From Bacillus sp. BA3 (GTDB lineage: Bacteria; Bacillota; Bacilli; Bacillales; DSM-1321), in contig PIZR01000001.1 in NCBI GenBank assembly GCA_002835675.1, positions 123,494 to 187,493 of the forward strand: a stretch of 64,000 nt of DNA. The letters run 5' to 3'. This document shows, piece by piece, positions 52,986-60,914 of the stretch (the stretch's first letter is position 1; each line of letters opens with the position of its first letter). A program made the translations under genes and the position numbers. The notes under the pieces are model-generated. The model saw only the letters and a program-made list of their open reading frames with translations. It ran no database searches and had not been told where the DNA came from.

Positions 52986-55145
52986 ATGAATCTCAAAGAC
53001 ATAAGCACCTCAGTGCCCAAAAAGGACCATAAAGGTAAAGTATCGGGCCAGTTGCCCTATATTAGTGACGTAAAAGTGGAAAATATGGTTTATGGTGTTT
53101 TGTATCGATCGCCAATTGCTTATGGAAAAATCATATCCATTCAATTACCTAACCTTCCAGAAGGGTATGAAGCTGTTGGAGCAGAGCATATCCCCGGACC
53201 GAATTATGTCAAAATTATCAAAGAAGATCAGCCCATTTTTGCCAATGAGTGGGTCAATTATATTGGTGAGCCAATTCTCATGCTCACGGGCAAAGACCTG
53301 GATATCCTGTACAGTTTGTTAAATGAAGTGAAGGTTGAATTTGAAGAACATCAGGCTATCTATACATTGGACGAAGCGATCAAGCAAAAATCAGTATCCT
53401 TAGTTTTGGCAAGCTATGAATTTGGGGAAAGCTTAGAAAACATTTCAGCTATCGAGCAGGGAGCCCATCAAATCATCGAAGAAGAATATGATACGGGTTA
53501 TCAGGAGCATGTCTATCTTGAGCCGCAAGGAATGCTCGCCGTTTATAAGGATGATGAAATTGTCGTCCAGGGATCGATGCAATGTCTTTATTATATAAAA
53601 AATGCATTGCTAAGCGCATTAGCCTGTGGTGACGATGAAGTCAGGGTTGTTCAAAGTCCTACCGGCGGAGGTTTTGGCGGCAAAGAAGATTATCCTTCTA
53701 TGATGGCTTGTCACGTAGCCGTTGCCGCAAGAGCAGTAAAAAAATCGGTAATGCTCGTGTTCGACCGTTCTGAGGATATGCTGGTAACGACGAAAAGGCA
53801 TCCGGCCAAACTCAAATATCGGACGGCCCTTGATAAGGAAGGAAATATTTTGAGCATGTGTGTTGACATCTTTCTCGATGGAGGGGCAAATGTTGGATTG
53901 AGCTCTGTCGTGCTGCAGCGCGCATTATTAAACAGTGCCGGTGTTTATAAAATTCCGCATTTTCATGCAAAAGGCTATGTCTTAAAAACCAATACCGTTC
54001 CGAACGGCGCCTTCAGAGGCTTTGGTGCTCCTCAAAGCTTTGCCGGAATCGAAAGTCATATTGGACATCTTAGTAAACTGGCAAAAATCGACCCGCTTGA
54101 ATATAAACGAAAATACCTCGTCAAACAAGGAGACCCCACCATCACCAAAGGTAAATTCCGCGACCCGATATTAGTGGAAGATATGATTGAGGACGTACTC
54201 AACGTGTCAGAATACAACAAGAAAAAAGAAGACTTTCAGCGCTTAAATCAACAAAATCAGCGCTATAAAAAAGGCATAGGAACTTCGCTGTTCCTCCACG
54301 GCTGTGGATTTACTGGCAGTGGCGAAAGAGATCATATTAAAGCAAAGGTGAAACTGGTTAAATCAAAGGACGACCAGGTATCACTAAAAATCTCAAACTC
54401 TGATATGGGACAAGGTATTTTGACGACGTTGTGTAAAATTGTCGCCAAAGAACTTAACCTCCCGTTCGAAGATATTTTGTATCCTTATCCCGACACAAAA
54501 GAGGTTCCCGACTCGGGTCCGACCGTAGCTTCCAGGACGACGATGATTGTCGGAAAATTGCTTGAACGGGCCGCAAAAAAACTTAAGAATCAGTGGCAAA
54601 CAGGGGTGGAACAGGAAGTGGTTGAGCACTATGTTCACCGTGAAATGATTCCTTGGGACGAGAAAACCTTCACTGGAGATGCGTACCCGGCTTATTCATG
54701 GGGCGTTAATATCGTTGAAGTAGAAGTTGATACGTTAACAGGTAATTTAAAGTTAGAAAAAGTATACGGCAATTATGAAGTTGGGAAGGTCATCGATGAA
54801 CGGATTATGAAAGGCCAAATTGACGGTGGTTTGGCTCAAGGGCTAGCATACGGTTATCTAGAAAAGATGACGTCAAAACAAGGTAGAATCCAACAAAAAA
54901 GCATATCGGATTATGGACCGCCTACTTCCTTGGATATTGTTTCAATTGAAAGCAAGGTCTTTGATAACCCCTATGCTGATGGTCCATACGGGGCAAAGGG
55001 CGCAGGTGAATTGACTTTAATCGGAGGCGCTCCAGCAGTCCAAGCTGCGATTGAGGATGCCCTGCACACTTCTTTTCAGCAAATTCCGATTACACCGGAA
55101 GTCATTATTGAAAGTCTTTGGATGAAAGAAGGTGAAGAGGGTTGA
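52986..55145 (+). CDS. Xanthine dehydrogenase/aldehyde oxidase-family molybdopterin subunit
   Basis: The 719-residue protein has the large-subunit motifs: GKVSGQLPYISD at the start, YQEHVYLEPQGMLAVY, SPTGGGFGGKEDYPSM (cofactor loop), PNGAFRGFGAPQSFAG, SNSDMGQGILT and, near the end, GAKGAGELTLIGGAPAVQA containing the catalytic Glu. These enzymes hydroxylate N-heterocycles or aldehydes using water. The length is slightly shorter than PucD-like xanthine dehydrogenases. Its end overlaps the 2Fe-2S subunit by four bases. Substrate not readable. Confidence 0.9.
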   Translation: MNLKDISTSVPKKDHKGKVSGQLPYISDVKVENMVYGVLYRSPIAYGKIISIQLPNLPEGYEAVGAEHIPGPNYVKIIKEDQPIFANEWVNYIGEPILMLTGKDLDILYSLLNEVKVEFEEHQAIYTLDEAIKQKSVSLVLASYEFGESLENISAIEQGAHQIIEEEYDTGYQEHVYLEPQGMLAVYKDDEIVVQGSMQCLYYIKNALLSALACGDDEVRVVQSPTGGGFGGKEDYPSMMACHVAVAARAVKKSVMLVFDRSEDMLVTTKRHPAKLKYRTALDKEGNILSMCVDIFLDGGANVGLSSVVLQRALLNSAGVYKIPHFHAKGYVLKTNTVPNGAFRGFGAPQSFAGIESHIGHLSKLAKIDPLEYKRKYLVKQGDPTITKGKFRDPILVEDMIEDVLNVSEYNKKKEDFQRLNQQNQRYKKGIGTSLFLHGCGFTGSGERDHIKAKVKLVKSKDDQVSLKISNSDMGQGILTTLCKIVAKELNLPFEDILYPYPDTKEVPDSGPTVASRTTMIVGKLLERAAKKLKNQWQTGVEQEVVEHYVHREMIPWDEKTFTGDAYPAYSWGVNIVEVEVDTLTGNLKLEKVYGNYEVGKVIDERIMKGQIDGGLAQGLAYGYLEKMTSKQGRIQQKSISDYGPPTSLDIVSIESKVFDNPYADGPYGAKGAGELTLIGGAPAVQAAIEDALHTSFQQIPITPEVIIESLWMKEGEEG

Positions 55146-55606
55146 TTAAATTCACACTAAATGGAAGAACGGTAGAAACTGACGCCCCTGCTACAGCACG
55201 ATTACTAGATTTATTAAGAGATGAGTTTGAGTTAATCGGAACAAAGGAAGGCTGTGGTGAAGGGGAGTGCGGAGCCTGCAGTGTTTTTGTGAATAACCTC
55301 CTGCAAAACAGCTGCCTTATTCCAATTGGCTCGATTGCTGGTGCCGATATTCAAACGATTGAAGGCATCATTGAAACGGAACAATTTAAAATTTTAGATG
55401 AAAGCTATTCCATAGCCGGGGGAGTGCAATGCGGCTATTGCATACCGGGAATGATTATGGCAAGTGCAGCTTTGTTATCTGAAAATCCTCATCCTTCAGA
55501 GGCTGAAATTCGTGAGGGCATCTCCGGAAATCTGTGCCGATGTACGGGCTACAATATGATTGTTGAGGCGATTAACCTAGCAGCTAAAAAAGGTGATGGC
55601 TTATGA
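55142..55606 (+). CDS. 2Fe-2S subunit of molybdenum hydroxylase
   Basis: The 154-residue protein starts at a TTG overlapping the previous stop (TTGA). It has the N-terminal plant-type ferredoxin cluster (GCGEGECGACSV and, later, NSC) and the C-terminal helical 2Fe-2S domain (QCGYCIPGMIM, then GNLCRCTGYNMI). It passes electrons from the molybdenum centre to the FAD subunit. The stop overlaps the next start by four bases. Confidence 0.92.
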   Translation: MIKFTLNGRTVETDAPATARLLDLLRDEFELIGTKEGCGEGECGACSVFVNNLLQNSCLIPIGSIAGADIQTIEGIIETEQFKILDESYSIAGGVQCGYCIPGMIMASAALLSENPHPSEAEIREGISGNLCRCTGYNMIVEAINLAAKKGDGL

Positions 55607-56469
55607 TAGAGAAAATAACAGCGTATCGCTTCGAGCGTTTAGACGAAACTTTGAGCCAATTGAATAGAGAAGATTGTGCAATCATAGCCGGAGGCACCGA
55701 TGTTATGGTTCTTCACAAAAGTAGAAGGGGAGTACCTCCAAAAATCCCTAAACCGATTGTTTTTATTAATCATCTTTCCGAATTAAAGCAGGTGTATCAA
55801 CATCACAAGGATCTCCACATCGGGGCCTGCTGTACCTATAGTGAATTACTTGAAAATCCGTTGATTCCTTTTGCTTTAAAGAATGCAATTAAAACAATTG
55901 CTGCCCCGGCAATTAGAAACCGGGGAACATTAGGCGGTAATATTTGCAACGCCTCTCCAGCCGGTGACATGCTTCCTTTATTATATGTATACAATGCAAA
56001 GCTTCTGTTGCGCTCCGTAAATGGTGATCGCATGGTTGCGATTAGCGATTTCATTCAAGGTCCACGACAGGTTCAACGCTTTCACAATGAAATAGTAACG
56101 GAGATTATTCTGCCGTTCGTATTAGGAGATTCACATGTCGTTTTCGAGAAAGTCGGCAACCGCAACGCAGATGCCATTGCCAAAGTATCGTTTGCGGGTT
56201 TCGTCCGGATAAGCAAAGATCGAATCGATGACATTCGATTTGCCTTCGGGGCGGTCGGACCTACGATGGTTCGTTCCATTGATATTGAGAAGAAGCTGGT
56301 TGGAAAAACGATACCATTAGCCGATGCAGACATCGCTGAAATTGTGGCAGCCTTCGATAAGATCATTAGACCAATCGACGATCAACGCTCCACCGCGGCT
56401 TACAGAAAAACCGTTGCGTTACATCTTTTACGTTATTTTCTTAGCATGAAGCAATATCAACCGAATTAA
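55603..56469 (+). CDS. FAD-binding subunit of molybdenum hydroxylase
   Basis: The 288-residue protein matches the CoxM/XdhB type: CAIIAGGTDVMVLHKS (FAD pyrophosphate loop), IGACCTYSELLENP, IRNRGTLGGNICNASPAGDMLP (the second FAD motif) and a C-terminal CO-dehydrogenase flavoprotein domain. It transfers electrons to NAD or another acceptor. It starts by ATGA overlap with the 2Fe-2S gene and ends at the ATG-containing overlap with the XdhC gene. Confidence 0.92.
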   Translation: MIEKITAYRFERLDETLSQLNREDCAIIAGGTDVMVLHKSRRGVPPKIPKPIVFINHLSELKQVYQHHKDLHIGACCTYSELLENPLIPFALKNAIKTIAAPAIRNRGTLGGNICNASPAGDMLPLLYVYNAKLLLRSVNGDRMVAISDFIQGPRQVQRFHNEIVTEIILPFVLGDSHVVFEKVGNRNADAIAKVSFAGFVRISKDRIDDIRFAFGAVGPTMVRSIDIEKKLVGKTIPLADADIAEIVAAFDKIIRPIDDQRSTAAYRKTVALHLLRYFLSMKQYQPN

Positions 56470-56495
56470 TGTTTAAAGATAGGGGGGAGCTTTTC

Positions 56496-57290
56496 ATGCA
56501 GCTGATGGAAAAAGTGGCCATGCTGACGCGTCAAAACGAAACCTTTGCTTTAGCCATGATTATTGAATCAAAGGGCTCGACTCCCAGGCATGTTGGAAAA
56601 ATGATTGTCTACCGGGATGGTACCATTGAAGGGACTGTCGGAGGGGGCTTGGCTGAACACTATGTGATCGAAGATAGTGTAAAGGCGATCCAAGATGGCC
56701 AATCGAAAATCGTTGAATATAAATTGAATAAACATGCAAAAGACGGAATTCAGATGAATTGTGGCGGCACGTTACGGGTCTTTATTGAAGTCTATACAAG
56801 CAGGCCTGAACTCATTCTGGCTGGGGCCGGTCATTTAGGCCATGCGTTGGCAAAGCTCGCTGATTTCCTTGAATATCCTTATTGCATTGTCGATGATCGC
56901 GTTGGTTATTGTACAAAGGAACGCTTTCCGAATGCGACAAACCTTTTTGTGAACGAGGATATTGGAAAGGCTTTGCTCGCAGCCAACCTAAATGAAAAAT
57001 CATATGTGGTAATTGTTACAAAAGATTGTGATGATATTGTATTAAAAACGGCACTGCAATTTCCGATTGCATATGTTGGAATGGTAGCCAGTAAACGCAA
57101 GGTCATAAGCATATTTGAAAAGTTAAAAAGTGAAGGGGTCACGCAAGAACAGTTGGAGCAGGTACATTCTCCAATCGGATTGGAAATTGACTCGGAAACA
57201 TCAGAAGAAATTGCCATCAGTATTATCGGTCAAATCATCAAATTAAGCAAGGAAAAAAAGCCTGTAAAAGTGAAACAATTAAATAGATAA
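56496..57290 (+). CDS. XdhC-family maturation factor
   Basis: I prefer ATG 56496 with TAGGGGGGAG upstream; an earlier ATG at 56469 overlaps the previous stop. About 264 residues: an N-terminal region ALAMIIESKGSTPRHVGKM and GTVGGGLAEHYVIED typical of XdhC, MNCGGTLRVFIEVY, then a Rossmann half with LILAGAGHLGHALAKLADF. XdhC proteins bind molybdenum cofactor and insert it, sulfurated, into xanthine-dehydrogenase-type enzymes. It completes the cluster. Confidence 0.88.
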   Translation: MQLMEKVAMLTRQNETFALAMIIESKGSTPRHVGKMIVYRDGTIEGTVGGGLAEHYVIEDSVKAIQDGQSKIVEYKLNKHAKDGIQMNCGGTLRVFIEVYTSRPELILAGAGHLGHALAKLADFLEYPYCIVDDRVGYCTKERFPNATNLFVNEDIGKALLAANLNEKSYVVIVTKDCDDIVLKTALQFPIAYVGMVASKRKVISIFEKLKSEGVTQEQLEQVHSPIGLEIDSETSEEIAISIIGQIIKLSKEKKPVKVKQLNR

Positions 57291-57345
57291 GTAGAAAGGT
57301 CAGATAAAGGATAAAGCTAAAATCAAAATGTCTAATAGACAATTA

Positions 57346-57397
57346 GGTCAGTCCCCACTGTGTTAAAGTATTAACTCAGTGGGACTGACCCTTTTTC
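57346..57397 (+). terminator. Strong terminator after XdhC gene
   Basis: GGTCAGTCCCCACTG pairs with CAGTGGGACTGACC, followed by TTTTT. Confidence 0.8.
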
Positions 57398-57417
57398 TTT
57401 GATAAAAGCTAGAAGCA

Positions 57418-57446
57418 GGCCCTTGCTCTTCAGAGTGGGCTTTTTG
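57418..57446 (+). terminator. Second terminator-like hairpin
   Basis: GCCCTTGCTCT pairs partly with AGAGTGGGC, followed by TTTTT. It directly follows the stronger hairpin. Confidence 0.5.
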
Positions 57447-57543
57447 TCGTGTTGATTAATTCATTAATATGGTAGGAATATTTTACTTTATATGCTACTA
57501 CTATCATACTATACACAAAGGAAAACTCCGGGAGGGATTTTGT

Positions 57544-57667
57544 ATGGGGATATTAGATGGACTTATGGGAAACGGGTTCTGGTGCAAAGATTACATCCAT
57601 TGGAAAAAGGTATATAGATCCCTATAGAATCAACTATTATGCAGCCATTCCAAATAGTGATGAATGA
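57544..57667 (+). pseudogene. Small protein gene with a one-base frameshift
   Basis: CCGGGAGGGATTTTGT precedes ATG 57544. The frame reads MGILDGLMGNG, and one base fewer in the following GGG would continue it as SGAKITSIGKRYIDPYRI to a TGA at 57667, a 41-residue product. As written the frame goes on differently and ends at 57627. A terminator follows at 57683. Family unknown. Confidence 0.35.
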
Positions 57668-57682
57668 ACTTCACTTGATTTT

Positions 57683-57719
57683 GGACAGACTTGTTCTGTA
57701 AAGTAAGCTGTCCTTTTTT
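57683..57719 (+). terminator. Rho-independent terminator
   Basis: GGACAG pairs with CTGTCC, with inner TTGTTCTGTAAAGTAA loop, followed by TTTTTT. Confidence 0.6.
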
Positions 57720-57833
57720 AATGAAATGTATCGCTCTATGGATGAGAGTGCATAACATAGTTTGAAATGATAGCTGATAGGTAGTGCAAGTATCGAAAAA
57801 GCAAATTTAACCTGAAGAAAAGAAGTGAATTAA

Positions 57834-58946
57834 ATGGCTGAGCCTTTAAAGGATTTATATAATGAAACGTTCATTCGTGAATTCGGTGAAAAAGTAAAGG
57901 GTGTCCATCCGTCCTTCGCTACTGAATCGTTTATAGGGGAAGTGATTGATGAGCATTGGGACGAGAGGAAGTTAAAAGAACGGATAAGGCACATTTCCAT
58001 TACTCTTGGAAAGCATCTTCCAAGTGTTTATCAAGAGGCTCTGGATATTTTGTATCGGCTTGATAAGGATTGTGAAGGGTTTAGATATTTATTTTTCCCG
58101 GATTTTGTAGAGGTACATGGATTGAATAAGAAAGATTGGCCGTTATCGCTAGATGCGTTGGAGCGTTTTACAGCAAGGTCATCCTCTGAGTTTGCAATCC
58201 GTGCTTTTATCTTGCTTGATCCCGTTTTAATGATCGAGAAGATGAAGGAATGGACCAATCATGATGATGAGCATGTCCGCAGGCTGGCTAGTGAGGGATG
58301 CAGGCCCAGGTTACCTTGGGGGCAAGCTTTACCGATGTTCAAATCTGATCCGACACCAGTCTTGGAATTACTTGAGAACCTGAAAAACGATCCATCCCTG
58401 TATGTTCGCAAAAGTGTGGCCAATAACTTGAATGATATTGCCAAAGACCATCCCAAAACCGTAATAGAAACTGCCAAGCGCTGGCATGAAAGCGGAGAAC
58501 CCAACACGATTTGGATTATTCGACGGGGATGCAGGACCTTAGTTCGACAAGCAGATCCAGAGGTCCTTTCATTATTTGGATACACGGATGTATTGAATAA
58601 TCCGAATATCATTACAAACGCATTTATTAGAAATGAACCAGACTCGATTTTTATTGGGGAAACGAGTGAACTTCATTTCGGCTTTCGAGTTCAAGAAAAG
58701 AACTCTGTGAAACTTCGCATCGAGTATGCCATCGATTTTGTAAAAGCGAATCAGAAAACTTCCCGTAAAACTTTCCTATTGGCAGATAGGGATTTCTCAG
58801 ATGGTGAAGGAGTTGAAAGAGTGAGGATTCACAATTGGAAAGACCTGACGACACGGCGACATTACATGGGAATCCATCGAATATCACTTCTTGTAAATGG
58901 TGTGGAAGTTGCAGAAACGCAAGTGAAATTAAACGCTGAAAGATAA
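57834..58946 (+). CDS. alkC: DNA alkylation repair glycosylase AlkC
   Basis: The 370-residue protein begins MAEPLKDLYNETFIREFGE and has helical HEAT-like repeats (VRRLASEGCRPRLPWG, VRKSVANNLNDIAKDHP, WIIRRGCRTLVRQADPEVL), the pattern of AlkC/AlkD non-base-flipping glycosylases. The C-terminal 100 residues look like an Ig-type beta domain (LHFGFRVQEKNSVKLRIEY), as seen in two-domain AlkC. It removes 3-methylated purines or 3-methylcytosine from DNA. Assignment to AlkC rather than AlkD rests on the repeat sequence and the beta domain. Single gene. Confidence 0.8.
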   Translation: MAEPLKDLYNETFIREFGEKVKGVHPSFATESFIGEVIDEHWDERKLKERIRHISITLGKHLPSVYQEALDILYRLDKDCEGFRYLFFPDFVEVHGLNKKDWPLSLDALERFTARSSSEFAIRAFILLDPVLMIEKMKEWTNHDDEHVRRLASEGCRPRLPWGQALPMFKSDPTPVLELLENLKNDPSLYVRKSVANNLNDIAKDHPKTVIETAKRWHESGEPNTIWIIRRGCRTLVRQADPEVLSLFGYTDVLNNPNIITNAFIRNEPDSIFIGETSELHFGFRVQEKNSVKLRIEYAIDFVKANQKTSRKTFLLADRDFSDGEGVERVRIHNWKDLTTRRHYMGIHRISLLVNGVEVAETQVKLNAER

Positions 58947-59009
58947 TGGATTTTTAAAAAAGTTTGGGAGATCTTGATTAATTACAGGATTACCAGCACT
59001 TATAGCTGA

Positions 59010-59040
59010 CAAACGAGGAGCTGAGAGTTCCTCGTTTTTA
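59010..59040 (+). terminator. Rho-independent terminator of alkC
   Basis: AAACGAGGA pairs with TCCTCGTTT, followed by TTT. Confidence 0.75.
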
Positions 59041-59179
59041 ATTATTTCATGATAGTGAACCATTGCAAAAATACTTTTCATGCTTAATCACATTAAAAAG
59101 CAATCAAATCCAAGAAGTTTGAAATCCAAGAAGATTGAAGGTTCCGATTGCTACTCGTCTTTCTTTAGAAAATACGGGT

Positions 59180-59209
59180 TAATATGGATGTTATCAAACA
59201 TCCATATTA
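59180..59209. repeat. Perfect 13-bp inverted repeat upstream of the trehalose operon
   Basis: TAATATGGATGTT and AACATCCATATTA are perfect complements with a 4-base loop. No T-run follows. It lies 66 bases before the -35 box of the tre promoter. Confidence 0.6.
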
Positions 59210-59274
59210 GCAATAACAGAATTGCAATTGAAAGTACATGATAATCAATCCTTTTAAAGTGAGTAAAAAAGTTA

Positions 59275-59336
59275 TTGACAAAGCCTGTACGTACAGGATA
59301 ATATGAAAGCGTATACAGAACCTATACGTACAGGTT
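59275..59336 (+). promoter_or_regulatory. tre promoter with two TreR-type operators
   Basis: TTGACA (59275) and TAATAT (59299), spacer 18, form the promoter. The palindrome CCTGTACGTACAGG (59284-59297) sits between the boxes, and a second, imperfect one, AACCTATACGTACAGGTT (59319-59336), lies just downstream of the start. This layout fits repression by the GntR-family TreR encoded at the end of the operon. Confidence 0.8.
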
Positions 59337-59381
59337 ATAAAAACAACTATATTTTGCTTTCTAGGGAAAGGAAGTAGTGAA

Positions 59382-60833
59382 ATGGGTAAATACACAGAAC
59401 CAGCAACGGATTTACTCCAACATGTCGGAGGGAAAGAAAATATTGCGACGGTTACGCATTGTGCGACAAGAATGCGTTTTGCGTTGAAAGATCCCGCCAA
59501 GGCGGATGTAACGAATATCGAATCGATTAAGCTTGTGAAAGGAACGTTTACACAAGCTGGCCAGTTCCAGGTCATAATCGGGAACGAAGTATCATCGTTT
59601 TATAATGAATTCGTTTCCATAGCTGGACTTCAGGAAGCGTCAAAAGAAGATGTGAAAAATGCAGCAAAACAGAATATGAGCTGGCTGCAGCGTATGATTG
59701 CACATCTTGCGGATATTTTCACCCCGCTAATTCCTGCCATAGTCGTTGGCGGACTCATTCTTGGTTTCCGCAATATTATTGGGGATATAAAAATGTTCGA
59801 TGACAGCACAAAGACCCTTGTGGATATTTCACAATTTTGGGCAGGGGTACACGCCTTCCTTTGGCTGATAGGTGAAGCTATTTTTCATTTTCTTCCTGTT
59901 GGGATTACATGGTCGATCTCGAAGAAAATGGGCACGACTCAAATTCTCGGCATCGTCCTTGGTTTGACCCTGGTTTCCCCACAGCTTCTTAATGCATATG
60001 CAGTGGCAAACACAAAGGCAAGTGACATACCTTTTTGGGATTTCGGTTTTGCCCAAGTCGATATGATCGGCTACCAGGCACAAGTCATCCCAGCGATACT
60101 TGCAGGGTTCGTCCTAGCGTATTTAGAACGGTTCTTGAGAGATAAAGTGCACAATTCCATTTCCATGATCGTCGTTCCATTTTTCGCTTTACTTCCAACT
60201 GTAATCATTGCCCATACCATTCTGGGGCCAATAGGCTGGAAAATCGGTTCTGTCATTTCTACGGTTGTATATTCCGGATTGACTTCATCAGTTGGCTGGC
60301 TATTTGCTGCCGTTTTCGGCTTTGCCTATGCACCGCTTGTCATCACAGGCCTGCATCATATGACCAACGCAATCGATCTTCAGCTTATGAGTGAACTTGG
60401 CGGTACGAACCTATGGCCAATGATCGCATTATCCAATATTGCACAAGGTACGGCAGTGCTAGCAATGATTTACATCAACAGAAAAGACCAGGAGGAAAGA
60501 CAGGTTTCCATACCCGCCACGATTTCATGTTATCTCGGTGTAACCGAGCCAGCCATGTTCGGAATTAACCTGAAATACGGCTTTCCGTTCTTAGCGGGTA
60601 TGATCGGTTCACTTTTCGCAGGCATCGTTTCAGTCGGATCTGGCGTAATGGCAAATTCCATCGGTGTTGGAGGGATTCCAGGTATCCTATCCATCCAGCC
60701 GCAGCATATGGGAATGTTTGCACTCGCGATGCTGGTTGCATTCGTTGTGCCATTCATTTTGACTATAGCATTCTCCAAGCGACCTAATATGAACTTGAAA
60801 ACAAGAACGAAAACAACGAAATTAAATGCTTAA
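59382..60833 (+). CDS. treP: Trehalose-specific PTS enzyme IIBC
   Basis: The 483-residue protein follows AAAGGAAGTAG. The N-terminal IIB domain has the phosphorylated Cys27 in VTHCATRMRFAL; the IIC domain from about residue 105 has some ten hydrophobic segments, with the substrate-site regions GLHHMTNAIDLQ and GVTEPAMFGINLKYGFPF. It matches TreP of Bacillus, which takes up trehalose as trehalose-6-phosphate; no IIA domain is present, so a glucose-type IIA is shared. First gene of treP-treA-treR. Confidence 0.92.
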   Translation: MGKYTEPATDLLQHVGGKENIATVTHCATRMRFALKDPAKADVTNIESIKLVKGTFTQAGQFQVIIGNEVSSFYNEFVSIAGLQEASKEDVKNAAKQNMSWLQRMIAHLADIFTPLIPAIVVGGLILGFRNIIGDIKMFDDSTKTLVDISQFWAGVHAFLWLIGEAIFHFLPVGITWSISKKMGTTQILGIVLGLTLVSPQLLNAYAVANTKASDIPFWDFGFAQVDMIGYQAQVIPAILAGFVLAYLERFLRDKVHNSISMIVVPFFALLPTVIIAHTILGPIGWKIGSVISTVVYSGLTSSVGWLFAAVFGFAYAPLVITGLHHMTNAIDLQLMSELGGTNLWPMIALSNIAQGTAVLAMIYINRKDQEERQVSIPATISCYLGVTEPAMFGINLKYGFPFLAGMIGSLFAGIVSVGSGVMANSIGVGGIPGILSIQPQHMGMFALAMLVAFVVPFILTIAFSKRPNMNLKTRTKTTKLNA

Positions 60834-60839
60834 TAACGC

Positions 60840-60868
60840 GGAGGGAGAGCATTCTCCCTCTTTTTTTA
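60840..60868 (+). terminator. Hairpin with T-run between treP and treA
   Basis: GAGGGAGAGCATTCTCCCTC followed by seven T. It may reduce expression of the downstream genes relative to treP. Confidence 0.7.
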
Positions 60869-60914
60869 CCATACTGGCAAAAGATACATCATGGATAGCA
60901 GGGGAGGAATTACA

